64,000 nucleotides of DNA from Cristatella mucedo (GCA_009760855.2 WPIO01000054.1:1695001-1759000); one strand, 5' to 3'; positions 12,815 through 24,361 are shown, numbered from the stretch's first letter. The notes: generated by a model not told the origin, from the sequence alone. Numbers and translations are program-made.

Positions 12815-14232
12815 TAATAATAATGCACTTGATAAAGCGCCCTCAGAGAACTCAATCTCTTTCTAGGCGCTTTACATTTGAAGCAAAGGGAAATGCAATT
12901 GAATGGTGAGTAATGTCATGCTTGATAAACAACATGAATAACAACATGGTTAGGGGGACATGCACAGGGTCAGCATGCAAATGCGGTTAGTGGCAGCGTG
13001 CACAGTGGTCAGAACGCATAAGCACAAAGTAGGTAATTGAAGCGCTCTCTACGGCGGGCTGCGCCGAAGCGGGATAAATGGCGCCGCAGCTTTTGCTGCC
13101 GCGACCGCGGGCGCCACCTCCGGACGCTCGAGCTCGGCGAGGACCGTGGGCGCCGCGCGCGTACGGTGCGCGCGCAGCGAGCCGGAAAGAAATCGAAGCC
13201 GGGTGCGCTCCGATCGCGTCGAAGCGCCTCCGGCAACCGAGAGCTCGCGCGATCGCTCGCCCGCAGCGCTCGCAGCGCTCACGGTCACGACGGCCGGCCG
13301 GATGTCGGCCGACAGGGTGCGGCCATCTTTGAGCCGCAGATGCAGCGACGACGGGGCCGCAGCACCTGAGAGAAACGGCGCAGCGGAGCGACGCCTGAGC
13401 GGATCGCTGCAGCGGCGCTCCGTTGCGCCGCGCCGTCGCGCCGCCGGCGAACGCGCGAGCGGGCGCAAGCGACTGCGGCGGCGTCCGCGGCCTGGCGAAC
13501 CTTGAGCGACGGCGGCCAGGCGCACCGCGCCGTATATCGAATTGCCCTGGATGATGGCCGACGCAGGGATTCTCGTCGTGCCGGCGGCGGCGGCGGCGGT
13601 GGCGGAGGTCTGCAGCCAGGCGGAGTCCAGCTGCTCGGACGACATGCCGCTGACGAACAGATGGACGTCGTTCTGGATCACGCTGAAGACGCCGACGCTG
13701 TCGGGTCCGGAGAAAATTGACTGCAACGATGCGGAGTCACGTGCGCGTCACGCGTCAGCAGGTGCCGGGTCAGCCAGATCGTGCATCGGCGGTTCACGGA
13801 GGGAGGGGGGCGGGTCACGGATCGGTGATCGATTATGACACGGCCGGATCGCTGGCACGCCGGCGATCGAGTAAAAGTGAAAAGTCAAGGCAGGCAGGTA
13901 CAAAAAAAAAGACGCGCCGCCCCTCGCGCTCATCCGGCGGCAGACGCGCCTCGTCGGCCGTCGCGAGGCTGCTCGCAGTGGGCAGTGTCGCCTGCTGCTG
14001 GACTCGAGCCCGCGACCCCGGGTTATCGAAGCGAGCGCGTCAGCGCGCGCGCGCTGACGCGGCGGGAAGCTCGTACCGCGAAGCGCGCGCTGGGCGGCGC
14101 GCACGCTCCTTCCGGCGTGACGGTGGGCAGGTAAGCGGCGGCGTCCTGGTCGGCGCCGCTGGCTCGGCTCAGCCAGCCGGCGGGCGTGAAGTCCTGCGAT
14201 CCCTCGTTCTTGCCGTACACGCCGGGCGTGAG
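7881..14232 (-). CDS. LPMO-like gene, exons 7-15: long C-terminal extension of unknown function
   Basis: Nine minus-strand exons continue the gene begun at 17850: 14122-14232, 13501-13720, 13283-13365, 12110-12181, 11813-11956, 11206-11401, 9375-9489, 8693-8810 and 7881-7976. Every junction keeps phase. Most acceptors and donors are good (for example TTTTGTTGCAG|, CTACTTTCAG|, GAAC|GTAAGG, GAT|GTAAGC); the donor of the first exon (ACC|GTCACG) and the acceptor at 8810 are weak. Together they add 385 codons. The product looks extracellular and beta-rich: many Val/Thr/Ser/Gly alternations, few Lys, N-glycosylation-type sites (NVT, NTS) and few Cys. I do not recognise the domain; short stretches such as LRLKDGRTLSADIRPAVV and LRDGSRHYGEVAYTADGRR look loosely repeated. 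The last exon ends in phase 0 at a GTAGGC donor, and the true 3' end was not found. Confidence 0.6.
8059..8311. repeat. (GA)n tracts
   Basis: Two long GA blocks with CAGAGA variants separated by about 50 bases of unique sequence. They lie in the intron between exons 14 and 15 of the LPMO-like gene and generate a long Arg-Glu open frame that is an artefact. Confidence 0.95.
9150..9245. repeat. Short GC-rich tandem repeat
   Basis: Four to five imperfect copies of a GGTCGCCGCCGGGTCGCCGCAAA-type unit (about 20 bp). Confidence 0.7.
9893..10052 (-). mobile_element. tRNA-derived SINE, family 1
   Basis: Read on the minus strand: A-box-like TGGTTTGGTCCAGCGGTTAAG, B-box-like GGGCTCGAGCCCC, then a 3' stem-loop GAAGCGCCTGAATTGAGATT...AGGGCGCC and an ATT-rich tail. 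It matches the copies at 22826-22975 and 25186-25342. Confidence 0.85.
10200..10625. repeat. Long GA/CAGA microsatellite array
   Basis: More than 400 bases of GA with regular ACAGA and GATA variants. It is the source of very long Ser-Leu open frames on minus, which I reject as genes. Confidence 0.97.
12776..13036 (-). mobile_element. L2-type LINE 3' UTR fragment
   Basis: A (TAA)n tract of about 50 bases is followed by the standard GCACTTGATAAAGCGCCCTC stem-loop and then the common 3' UTR ending near AGCACAAAGTAGG. Near-identical to 18930-19140 and 49390-49620. Minus orientation; it sits in an intron of the LPMO-like gene. Confidence 0.85.
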
Positions 14233-14467
14233 CTGAAGCGGTGGCGCGCGAGAGTCGGCGAGAGTCGGCGAGAGCGGGCAGCGCGAGCGCCGAGCAGGAG
14301 GATGGCGCAGGCGGCGGCGGCGGCGGCGTCGGGAGGACAGCAGCCTGCGTTCGGTCTGCTAATGCCTCCGCGAGGACGGACGTCCGCCGATGGGCGACGC
14401 GCGAGATCTCGCGTTGCCTTTTCCGGACCTAATGACGGCATCCGGTTCGCTGATGACGGCTCTTTAA

Positions 14468-14795
14468 TGTAATGTATCTCCGTCAGTAACTCCACAAAGT
14501 CAAAAAGACCATGTGGGTGTTACGCAGGAGAGTTTTGTATAGCGCACTCACAGCCTAAGCGGCTTTCGGTACGCATTCGGTAGCCAACAGACTTCGTCTC
14601 ACGCAACAAAGAGAAAGTGGGAAGCATAGCAGAGTCAGGATAGCAGTTGAGGTAGTGAGTAGAATAGAAGTAGCAGTTCAGGACCGCTGAAAAAGATGTG
14701 CCATAGTCGGCAGTTGGAGAGTAGATGTCGTTGCGTAAGAATTGTGGAAGCGAGTTCCACAGTCTAGGACCTGCAGAGCTAAAGCTTCTACAGGA
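14468..14795 (-). mobile_element. LINE-B 3' fragment
   Basis: Minus-orientation 3' end of a second LINE family. It has the terminal signature GGAGTTACTGACGGAGATAC followed by an ACATT-type tail, then the conserved 'CGAATGCGTACCGAAAGCC' segment. Same family as 18662, 23278, 26110, 30255 and 34875. Confidence 0.75.
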
Positions 14796-14799
14796 TCAG

Positions 14800-15000
14800 G
14801 CCTATTTAAAAAGTAATACGGAGTCGTCCAAAAATTAATGATTGTTAGATAACAAAAATGTTAATGATATATTTTAACTAATTAATAGTATTTAATTAAT
14901 TGTAATAATCCTAGATAATTTTTAACAATTAAAATATAATTTTTTTTAATCGCCCTTCTACAGTAAGACGGTCTCGTCTAAACCTAAAGGTAACTGCATG
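14800..15000. other. AT-rich spacer
   Basis: About 150 bases of TAATTAATA-type sequence within the intron between LPMO-like exons 6 and 7. Nothing coding. Confidence 0.7.
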
Positions 15001-15425
15001 AGAGGCGTGCCCGCGGCTGACCAGTGAACGGGACAGCCGCGTGAACAGAGAGGCCATTTTGCATCATTCTTCAGGGCTTCAGCCATTTTGCATTCTCCCA
15101 GAAGAAAAGGAAGCCGAATGAAAGAAAGAGGCCGATTGGCCGATTGCCTCTAGCGGCTCGTGCGGCTGCGCGAGTGAGCACCCTGCGCCGGAAACCTCTG
15201 CGCGCCGAAAGAGAGAGCCGCGTCGCGAGGATGAGGAGAGGATGAGGAGAACGTCGCGAGGATGAGGAGAACGCAGCCGAAGCGATAAGCGCGCGAGCAG
15301 AAACGAAGCCGCGACTTGAGCTTGGCCGTTTCGTAAGCGGACGCTTAGGGCCGACGCTCTGGGTCGACGCTCGACGCATTCTGGCCTCCGGAGAACAGCC
15401 GAGACGACTATCTCTAATCGAGAAT

Positions 15426-15545
15426 ATAATAATAATAATAATAATAATATATAATAAACTAATAATATATAGGTATATATATAAGGTATATATATAATGG
15501 TAATAATAATAATATATAATAAACTAAATAATAATAATAAACTAA
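15426..15545. repeat. (TAA)n/(TA)n microsatellite
   Basis: AATAATAATA and TATATA blocks, partly duplicated (ATAATAAACTAA appears twice). It may be the remains of LINE tails. Confidence 0.85.
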
Positions 15546-15720
15546 TCGAGACGGCTAGAGCCGTCTCGATTCCGTCGAGCGAGCGCGAGCGGCGCCGCTC
15601 GCAGAGCGCAGCGCCGCCGCGGCGAGAGAAGGCCGAGGCGGAAGCGATCTATCTCGCCGAGGACGGGATTCACGCGCCGAGAAGACGCTTCGCGGCGCGG
15701 GCGAGCGAGCGGCTGCTCAC

Positions 15721-16536
15721 GCCTTTGTAGGGCCAGCTCGCCGGCACGTTGTCCTCGTAGCGCGAGCACGCGTCGAGGTCCCTATTCTTGCCGCTGAAAC
15801 GGCGAGAGCGAGCGAGCGAGCGAACGACGTCACCGGAAAACCGATGAGACGAGAGAGCGTACTCGAGACGCGAGCTTCCGCCAGAGAGCGCTCGGGGCTA
15901 TACTCACAGAATCTTCAGATTAGCGCAGCTGTAGTATGTAGAGCAGTTGACCGAGAGATCTTTTTCAACGCAAACTGACGACAAGAAAGGAAAGGAAGAA
16001 CTGACCGACAGGTCAATGATGAGCTAGCCGTCACGCCCACCACGGCAGCGGCAGCGGCAGCACCAGCGTGAGCTCTCTGAGCAGCTTACGAGACTATTTA
16101 ATATTATATTTATATTTATATTATATTATAATATATTTATGAGACTATTTAATAATCAATCGTACGCCGATATTTAGATATGAATCATACGCAGGGCTTC
16201 TGCCGCTGCCGAACGATTGAAAACTTGCGACGTGCGATGAAAAGAGAGAGAGAGAAGTCTCGCACTCGTAGAGTCTGCTGCATTATGGGCTGCCTTGCGT
16301 CAGCTGAAACTTACACTGGCCTTGCGAGTACTTGTCAGTCATTACGGAGACCATCTGCAGGACGCAGTCGTCGCAGTCAATGTCGGGTATGTTAATGGTG
16401 ACGTAACCGGTGGACTTCGAGCAGATGCCGACAGGAAACTGCAGCCACAGATAGTAATTCTTGGACATTTGTTACGTAGGCTTACAACCTCCTCTCGTGC
16501 ACATTCCGTGCCGCATCCGTCAATTTTTGGACAGCC

Positions 16537-16584
<48 letters not shown>

Positions 16585-17850
16585 GTATGTATATATATGT
16601 ATATATATGTGCGTGTGTGTGTGTGTGTGTGCGTGTGTGTGTGCGTGTGCGTGTGTGCGTGTGAGTCTGCAGTATCATTAAACGTCGTGCAGGAGAATTT
16701 CGATACAGTTCCTGATAATGAAGCCAGCCAATCACGCACGGCCAATCGGCTCGCTGCAAGAAATCTTTCTCGGAGCGGCGGGGGGGGGCTGGCTGGCTGG
16801 CGAACGTAAGATGCACTCGCTCCAATCTCGCGCTCGCTCGCTCGAGTGGCGCGCTCGCGCGTCCCGGTGACTCAAGCCGCCGCGCTGGCTGCTGCGCTGC
16901 GGTGCGGCAGCGTACGCTTCCAAAATTGAAGCCGCATCCGACGGGCCACGGCCAGGTGTCGGCGTGCGGCATGTGGTCCAGCAGCAGACAGCTCTTCGTC
17001 TTGTCGCCTTGCTTGAACAGTCGAAAGGCCGTGGGCGCACCTGCAGGGTGCGCCGCGCTTCGACGTCGCGCAGCCGCGCTGGCCCGCGCGCGCCCGCGAC
17101 AGGCATCTCCCGAGAGTCTCCGGCGCGTTAAGCGTTCGGCGCAGCTGCGCGCATGCGAAGACGCTGCGCCGGCGATCGGCGGCGGGTGGTGAAGGGGGAG
17201 GAGGACGGGGAGGAGACGAGTAGAGGGTAGAGGAGGGTGAGAAGAGGAGGGAGGGGACAGAGGAGGGCGAGGAGGACGAGGAATAGAAGAGGGGTGCGGA
17301 GGGGAGAAGGAGCGGATTAGGAGGAGGAGAAGGAGGAGGAAGTGGAAGAGGAGGCCTCAGAGATCGAAGGACGCAAGCTCGCAGCCTCGCTTTCAGGCCC
17401 TCGAGCGGAAAGCTGCTGCTGAGGCGACCGACCTTGATGGAAGACGGTCTCCTCGAATCGCACCGTCATCGGTCCCGGCGCTACCACCGTGTACTGCTTG
17501 CTGTCTCCACTGCCGCACGGTCCAGCCTAAAAGACGGGCCACGAGGTGGTGGCGGCGGCGGCGGCGGCGGCTGCGGCGGCGGCGGCTGCGGCGGCGGCGG
17601 CGCTGACGCTGCACAGGCGGCACTCGCGGCCGCGGCAGCCTCGTTCGAGAGCGCGCGGGCGCGATCTCAGCGAGGCTGCCGCCAGCGCGCGTTCGCCGAC
17701 CGACGACGCACCGATCGCGCGGCCTTGGCCTTGGCTCACCTTGTTGCCGCTGTTGCCGTTCATCGGCATCGGGCAGACGAAGCGCGCATGCGCCTGAGCG
17801 GCGGCCACCAGGGCGGCGAGCGCGAGCCAGCGCAGGGCGGCGGCGGCCAT
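15721..17850 (-). CDS. Secreted LPMO-like copper monooxygenase domain (exons 1-6)
   Basis: Six minus-strand exons: 17740-17850, 17433-17526, 16916-17040, 16315-16459, 15908-15974 and 15721-15793, phases 0/1/0/1/2/0, in all 205 codons. Exon 1 starts at the ATG at 17850 and encodes an Ala/Leu signal peptide (about 20 residues) ending AQA, then HARFVCPMP. Cleavage would leave His as residue 1, the hallmark of the LPMO histidine brace. Later motifs: AGPCG, HQGAPTAFRL, CLLLDHMPHAD (probable second copper His), CDDCVLQMVSVMTDK, a Cys-rich FCVEKD...CSTYYSCANL segment and SWPYKG. These match what I remember of invertebrate AA15/chitin-binding-4-like proteins, which oxidatively cleave chitin or cellulose outside the cell. 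Length fits a single LPMO domain. The acceptor of exon 4 (CCAAG|) is the weakest junction. The subfamily is not certain. Confidence 0.72.
16541..16665. repeat. (AT)n then (GT)n microsatellite
   Basis: AT dinucleotides interspersed with ATGTAT, passing into GTGTGCGTG repeats. Lies in the intron between LPMO-like exons 3 and 4. Confidence 0.95.
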
Positions 17851-18420
17851 CGCGGTGCAGTGCGGTGCTTCCCGATGGGCGGCTGGAGCTGCGAATGATG
17901 CTTACTGCCGCTCCTCGCGCGAGCTCACGGGTAAAAACTGCGGCGGCGGCGGCGACGACGCTGGCGCGGCTTTGCGGCGATCGCTTATCGCGATCGAGCG
18001 GAGATATGGCGGCCGGGCGGCGATTTTAACTCCGGCTCGCGCCGAGTCGGCCTCGCCGCGAGGACCTTGGCTTCAGCGCCGCCTAGAGCCGGCTGAGCCG
18101 TTTCGTAAGCGAAAGCGTAGCGCAGCGTAACACTTACGTAAGCGCCGCGCGGCGGTCGTCGCGATCGCGCCGGCGGCTTAGCGCCCCGCCTCCGTCGCCG
18201 GCGGCGCGCTGCCGTCGTCGCCCCGATGGCGGCGGCCACGTTTGGCGGATTGGAGTCCTTCGTTTTTACTAGATCGGCCGGCGACGACGACGGCGAACGA
18301 AGCCGCCTCGGTGCACGACGGCTTGGACGAAGGGCAGCGATCGCTCTCAGACTGAGCGAGCGCTAAAGACGCCGTCTCTAGGCTTTCGCGAAGCGGCAGT
18401 GTGCAGGAGCCGTTCGTTCA
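17500..18420. promoter_or_regulatory. CpG-rich 5' region of the LPMO-like gene
   Basis: The first exon lies in a CG-dense block with GGCGGC repeats on both sides of the ATG at 17850. I see no clear TATA box on the minus strand just upstream; a CpG-island-type promoter is the simplest reading. The transcription start is not determined. Confidence 0.35.
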
Positions 18421-18661
18421 GTTGAGAGCGAGCGACGGACGCCGAGGCGTCAGAGGCGGCAGGTTAATCCGGAAGTAGACCCGACGCTGTACCACAGGCA
18501 AGCCGCCGCCGGCCGCCGGCCGCTGCTTTCCAATCGGGGGGGGGGGGAGCGCTAATTTCTGCTGAGAATTCGTCCGGCGATTCGACCATATTTGATCAGA
18601 TTCATAGCAATTCAGACTTGAGCAGCCTGTGCGAGTACCGGTCATCGCGACAGACCGGATG

Positions 18662-18785
18662 CGCTCGGGGTCAATACATGTGTATCTCCGTCTGTAACTC
18701 CACAAAGTCATAAAGACCATGTGGGTGTTACGCAGGAGAGTTCTGTATAGCGCACTCACAGCCTTAGCGGCTTTCGGTACGCACA
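18662..18785 (-). mobile_element. LINE-B 3' fragment
   Basis: Short minus-orientation copy of the last about 120 bases of LINE-B, nearly identical to 14468-14580. Confidence 0.8.
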
Positions 18786-18899
18786 CTATTTCATATCGCG
18801 TGCAAAGGCGATCGCTCCGCCGGAACGCCTAGAGATACCCCTCCGAAGATACGCCCGGAGTGCGCAGCGAATCGATATAATAATGTGAATATATAATAA

Positions 18900-19140
18900 T
18901 GTGAATATAGTGAATCTGATATAATAATAATGCTAATAATACACTTGATAAAGCGCCCTCAGAGAACTCAATCTCTGTCTAGGCGCTTTACATTTGCTGC
19001 AAAGGGAAACGCGATTGAACGGTGAGTAATACCATGCTTGATAAACAACATGAATTACGTGGTTAGGTGTGACATGCACCGGGTCAGCGTGCGAGTGAGG
19101 TTAGTGGCAGCATGCACAGTGTCAGCGCGCATATTCCATA
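18900..19140 (-). mobile_element. L2-type LINE 3' UTR fragment
   Basis: ATAATAATGCTAATAATACAC tail, then the TTGATAAAGCGCCCTC stem-loop and the shared 3' UTR (TAAACAACATGAATTACGTGG, CAGCGTGC...). Minus orientation. Confidence 0.85.
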
Positions 19141-19329
19141 TGCGCAGCGGTCCAAAAGTCGTAGCATTGGCGGCGGCAGCGGATATTCGTCTTGCACATC
19201 CCCATATATTGAGTAGCCCCGCCATTCGGTCTGCCAAGCCTCGCTATAGTAAATCCGATGGTAAATACGGCGATAAGTGGCGGGGAGGTCGGGGGTCGGT
19301 GATCAGAGGTAGCTCTGGGGCGTAATCTT

Positions 19330-22300
19330 AGCGGTCGGACGCTAATGCAGCAGATCGCGTACGCCCCAGTCGGCATACTTGTACGCCGACTGTATATAGC
19401 CGATTTGAGGAGAAACAGCTCGATACCTACGTACGTACTTTGTGCAGTGGCGTATCGAAGAGGCAGCGCAGGGGGGAGCACACGCGCTGCTGGATCGAAG
19501 GCACTGCATTGAGGCGCGGGCGGGGGGGGGGGCGCGCAAACATGGATGCCTAATACTGAGGGCGGGACGCCATCCGCGTAGTTCGTCCCCGGGCGCACGA
19601 ACTTTCCAAGGAACGCCGCTGCCCACGTGGCTATATATATATATACTTGTAGCACAATATTGCGTGCACGTTTTCGCGGTTTAACGAGGTAGTAAGAAGT
19701 GCACTTTGAGCTCAGAAGTCAGAGGTACGCCAGCGGCCGAGCGATGGTTTGGCCGTACACTTTGGACAACGCTCATCTGCCCAATGGAGGACACGCTCGG
19801 GTGGCGCCAACTCGGGGCTCCATCCACTTCAAAGTGCCGCCGCTCTTTCGCTCAGCCTTAGTGAAAGTGAAGGTCGCGAGGGTGAAGCCATTACGCGGCG
19901 GCTCACTGACCGGAGGCTACTTTGAGCAGTGCCGAAGTTACCGCGAAAAAAAGTACAACAGAAAATACTTCGAACTGGCAACGCGCTGCTACAGCGAGTG
20001 CTTCCGATGCAACCTGTGCTGAAAATATTTCTTGTCTTGCTGCGACAATGCACTCGAGTGTTGTGTCGATTGTCATTGCGAATTCTCCGATCGCGAATTC
20101 TTGGAATGCACGACATTCGATAGGCGATCTATCTCATCGAACGCACTCGCATTGGCTTTTTTTCATCCCACATCTTCGCATCAGTTTTTTGGCAACGTTT
20201 GCTTTAAATTTCCCGAAGCGAAAGCGAATTCTACGAAGCGAAAGTGATGAAGCCAAGGGAGCGATCAGGAGCGATCAGCGATCAGGAGCGATCAGCGATC
20301 AGGCGCTGATCGCTGATCAGCGAGCGATCAGCGATCAGGCGCTGATCGCTCGCTGATCAGGCGCTGATCGCTGATCAGGCGCTGATCGCTGATCCTCGCT
20401 TTTCGATCGCTCCTGATCGCTCAGGCTCTGATCGCTAATCGCTAAGAGCTAAGCGATCAGGCACTCGGGAGCCCGCGAGTTTTGATTCTTCTTGAGCTTA
20501 TTATTTTGTTTCCGGTTGCAACTAAAGGCGAATCGCGCATTACTTAAGCAAAAATGCCACGGAAAAACTATCAATTACATAAACTATTTACTTGAATGAG
20601 AAGTTATATTGCTTAGACACCTCAGTCAACAGCCTCAATCGTACCGCGATAGAGAAAAACACTGGTGAAGACTCGTGCGTGGATCATGACCAAAGAAAGC
20701 GGCTGGCGACGAGTAAATGCCAGAGCATTTTGAAGATTCATACTTCAACGTTGTAGTAGCCCAAGCGTAATGTGCTCCCTATTCACAGAACAATGCGTGG
20801 ATTTGAGTCCTGCGGTGGGCGCTAACCTGTGCAGCTTACATTGATTAACGCCTTATATACCCAGAATGCTCATCGCGCTAATCTGAGGTCACAAACTCGC
20901 GTAAAAGGCAAAGATATTGAGCAGGTTCAAATGTAGGTTCACCTTGCATCATGGTGTCATGCTATGTGAGTCCGTGCTACTATGAACGACGCCTTCACTC
21001 TCGACCTGTACGCAAGCTTCAGCGGCACGCATACGCGTCTAGCCTTAACGTGGGCGTCGTAGAAAGCGCGCTACTTCCATGCACAAAAGCAACTAGATTC
21101 TCAAATTTGCAACACACTCCTTGGAGATGACGTGCAAGCCAATTTCAACGAGGCACATTGCTCGCCGCCGCCGGGTTTGAGCTCGCTTTCTAAGAACGGC
21201 GCTGAAACGTCATAAGACATCTGCCTTCGCGACGCACTACTTTCCGGCGGCAGCACCAAAGAGCAGAACGCGAGCGCAGGAGTTATGCCCACTTGTTGTG
21301 CCTGCAAAGAGCTGTGCTGCTATGCGAACCAAAAGCCGCTTCAACATTCGGGTCAAGCCATAGAAAGCTCTTCTCACTCGGTCTTCGTGGCTTCTTAGAA
21401 GAAGTGAACTTAGTGAACTTTTGAGTTCGTGAAGTCTTAGACTAACTTAAACTAACTTAGAGGAGTTGCGGGCGGACGACCGACTACGCCGTCGCAGTCG
21501 ACGCGAGCGAGCGAGCGAGCGGATCGTGCCCGCCACCAGGCGGCACGATCCGTCGTGCAAGGCGAACCTCTGCCGGAAGGAATTACTTCCCATGCTCTCG
21601 CCAGTGGCCGGCGACGTGGCTAATATAAAAAGTCGTGCTGCGACGCTGGGAGCGCCGCTGCTATAAACGGCCAGAACTAAGAAAGAAAGAAAGAAAGCAT
21701 CGGCGGCACAGTGGAATATTTCCATTCGCGTTCGCGCATTCCGTAAAAAAAAGAAAAGATGGCGGATTTCGTTTGAGGTCGGCCCAATTCGTTAGCCATG
21801 CAAGAGGCCGGCGAGCGCGTGGCGGCTGAGAACGGCGCGATATCGGCGGCTAACTAGCATCTGAGTGCCTGCAATGCAAGCCTAAGCCGGATTGCTTTAT
21901 TTAAGCTCAAAATCAGCCTAGCTAGGCTGCAAGCAGCAAATAGCAACTCAAAATGGCTACACGCGAAACACCAGTAAGCAAGCAGTCATCGCTCAGAATA
22001 GGCTGAGCACCGCGTGAGTTGCATCGTGAAGGCGGAGCGTCTGCCGACAGAAGACACCAGAAGGCACCAGAAGGCACAGTTCCGGCCGATCGGCTGACGC
22101 CAACAGCTGCGGTCACCATTCAACAGCCGATTGCATAGTTGCGGTCTGAAAAAATAAAAGATACAACGATACTCAAAGGGAGAATTAGGCCCGAGAGCCC
22201 AGGCGCCTGAGATGCGCCGCCGTAACGCTTGAACGTAGAATTTAAAGATTCAGAACGATCGAAGAACTGAGCCCGGGCTGATTGCCAACAAAGATTTTGC

Positions 22301-22460
22301 TTCGAGCGCTGACAAATCCCACAATCCATCTGACAGATCCCGCAATTCATCTGGGTTACCGGTCAAGTGCTGCCCACCGCAAGTAAGCTTGATTGTAAGA
22401 GATATTTCATGACAGACTTGGTATATTCCTGAACATACTTTTAAACGAGCGACCTGAATA
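19330..22460. other. No firmly supported gene
   Basis: Mixed-composition DNA. A minus-strand stretch near 21520-21610 (acceptor-like TTATATTAG, residues SPATGESMGSNSFRQRFAL) could be an exon of the zinc-finger gene, but its phase and donor are not supported. Plus-strand open frames at 19700-20020 have no motif. Confidence 0.4.
20250..20462. repeat. Palindromic GATC-rich repeat array
   Basis: About 25 closely spaced CGATCAGCGATCAGG/GCTGATCGCTGATC blocks in both orientations. Almost every half-unit can pair with a neighbour. See findings. Confidence 0.9.
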
Positions 22461-22465
22461 CTTAC

Positions 22466-22703
22466 GAACACGCCTCTCACAATGAGAGGTAATATTTCGC
22501 GTTCTTCTGCACATGCGAAGCGCAAGCGGTTCACCAGACGCTCGTACGGTCGGCATTTTTGGGCAGCGTAAGCAACAGTAACTGGTAAAAGCGCGGCCAA
22601 TCCGCACCTCCGTGATTGTTCCTAATATGACGCACGATGCTTTCTTTGTCACCATACCATTTTTCACAACCTTTGTAGGGACACTCCCACACTGCTCTGA
22701 TAT
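22466..22703 (-). CDS. Zinc-finger gene, exon with second C2H2 finger
   Basis: Minus-strand exon after acceptor TTTTACAG|, in phase with the exon at 27712-27798. It encodes CPYKGCEKWYGDKESIVRH followed by IRNNH, a textbook C-x4-C-x12-H-x4-H finger. A very strong donor (GTTC|GTAAGTATT) follows at 22466. The finger frame hits a stop near 22530, while the adjacent frame stays open (KCRPYERLVNRLRF...) to the donor. One extra base in the A-run near 22552 would connect them, so there is either an assembly error, a disrupted gene, or a shorter exon ending at GGAG|GTGCGG (22608). The function is unknown. Confidence 0.55.
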
Positions 22704-22825
22704 CTGTAAAATAGAAAAACAACAGAAAATTAATTATGAAATCGGTCGTCCTCTCTAAATATCAAGCGTCACGAAAATTTAGCACGAAGCAAATTAAATT
22801 CCATGAAGTTTTCTTTTCTTGCCTC

Positions 22826-22975
22826 GAGCTGGTTTGGCCCAGCGGTTAAGATGGTCACCCCGACCGAGGTCAGGCCGAGGTCGTGGGCTCGAGCCCCGAG
22901 GCGTATGTGAAGCGCCTGAATATAGAGATTTGAGCTCTCTCAGTATGCTAATGCAAATGAAATATACTTATTTGT
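22826..22975 (+). mobile_element. tRNA-derived SINE, family 1
   Basis: Plus-strand copy. A-box-like TGGTTTGGCCCAGCGGTTAAG at about 22830, B-box-like GGGCTCGAGCCCC at about 22885, then GAAGCGCCTGAATATAGAGA and a partial stem-loop, ending in AT-rich sequence. Confidence 0.88.
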
Positions 22976-23277
22976 TTTTATTTTTAGCTTTTGAAAAATC
23001 GCTATTTCCCGATTATATCATCCACACAATTCCGTACGATATCGTATCGAATTGATCGTTTAGCTAGATTAAGATAGCTAAATTTGTAGGTGTTCGTAAT
23101 ACATTGCTGAATTGGAGATGCTGCATCAATCCCTATCAATATTCATGAAATTAAAATCTCAAGGAAACATTTTCGAAGCCCCAGTAAGCATAGAACGAGA
23201 ACACATAGTTTAATTTCGGATCTTTTAATTCGAGGTGACGTGTAAATGTCCAATATCTGTGGCTGGGAGCTAATTTA

Positions 23278-24355
23278 TTGTAACGTCCGTCTGTAACTCC
23301 ACAACGACTAAGATGGTGCTGCACAGGGGAGTTTTCTATTGCATACTCAGCGCCTAAGATTATTTTGGTACGAATGCGGCACGCAACAGACTTCATCTCA
23401 AGCTACAAACAGAGAGCGAGAATCATAGTTGAGTCAAGAGGGCAGACTCGGTTGTGAGTAGAATAGAAGTAGCAACTCAAGACGGCTGGAAATTTTCTGC
23501 CATAGTCGGCAGCATGAGAGTAGATGTCGTTGCGTGAGAGTCGCGAACGTGAGTTCAACATTAAAAGACTTGCTGAGCAAAAGCTTCAGTCTTCAAGCGT
23601 AAGAATGGAACAGTTAATGTATTGTCCAGAGAAAATCTGAAGGCATGAGGAGGCTGAAACGGGTGCACCAGTTCCGACAGGTATGAAGGAGCCAAACCAC
23701 GGCGGGCCTGGTGGGTCAGTGTAAGAACTTAACTCTGTATCCATTGACAGACCTGCAACCCTCCAAGCTGTAAGAGTGGACAAAGGAGAGACCTGGTCAA
23801 ACCTCTGGAATTTTCAAACTAGCCTTTCAGCTTATAGTCATCACCATCTGCAGTGGCCTAGTGGCATTTTTTAGTAGCCAAGCCAAGGTGGAATTGCACT
23901 AATGTAGCCGATACAGAGCCAGGAAGATAGTTTAACTTTTTTAAGCCAACTCTGTAGACATTCTAAAATATCAGATAGGCATCGGACGCAATGGTTAGCA
24001 GTGAAAGCAGTCTTCCTTATGAGGCTTTCCAAATTTAGGCAGTCTTCAAGGACAATACCAAAATAGTAACAATATATTTGTGTAGCGTCTCAATAGAACG
24101 AGGACGGACCAGTGTAGGACTTCTTCGCAGGTGAATGGCCTCGTGCGCATGAGACCCGACCCCCGACACGACGCAGATTGAATATGAACGGACAAGTTGA
24201 ACCGAGCCCGTACCTCGTTTGCCTGCCAGACTGATGGTTGTTCTCAATCGCTCAAGTAGAGTATCGTGATCATTAGTGTCGAAGGCATCTGACAGATTCA
24301 GCTGACGGGCTACGGGCAGTGACATTCCAGTCATCGTTGCAGCATAAGACGTCAC
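23278..24355 (-). mobile_element. LINE-B, 3' portion including RT fragment
   Basis: The longest LINE-B copy. Its 3' end is at 23278 (GTTACAGACGGACG). Toward 24355 the minus strand reads as reverse transcriptase (LNLSDAFDTNDHDTLLERL), equivalent to the LDLSAAFDTIDH block of L2/CR1 elements. It is frame-broken and truncated at its 5' side next to the 21-bp minisatellite. Confidence 0.7.
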
Positions 24356-24361
24356 TGGGTT

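Noticed and set aside
22826..22915. Functional tRNA gene
   Set aside because: A and B boxes are present, but no acceptor stem closure or anticodon arm is seen; the unit repeats elsewhere with a LINE-like tail, so it is a SINE.
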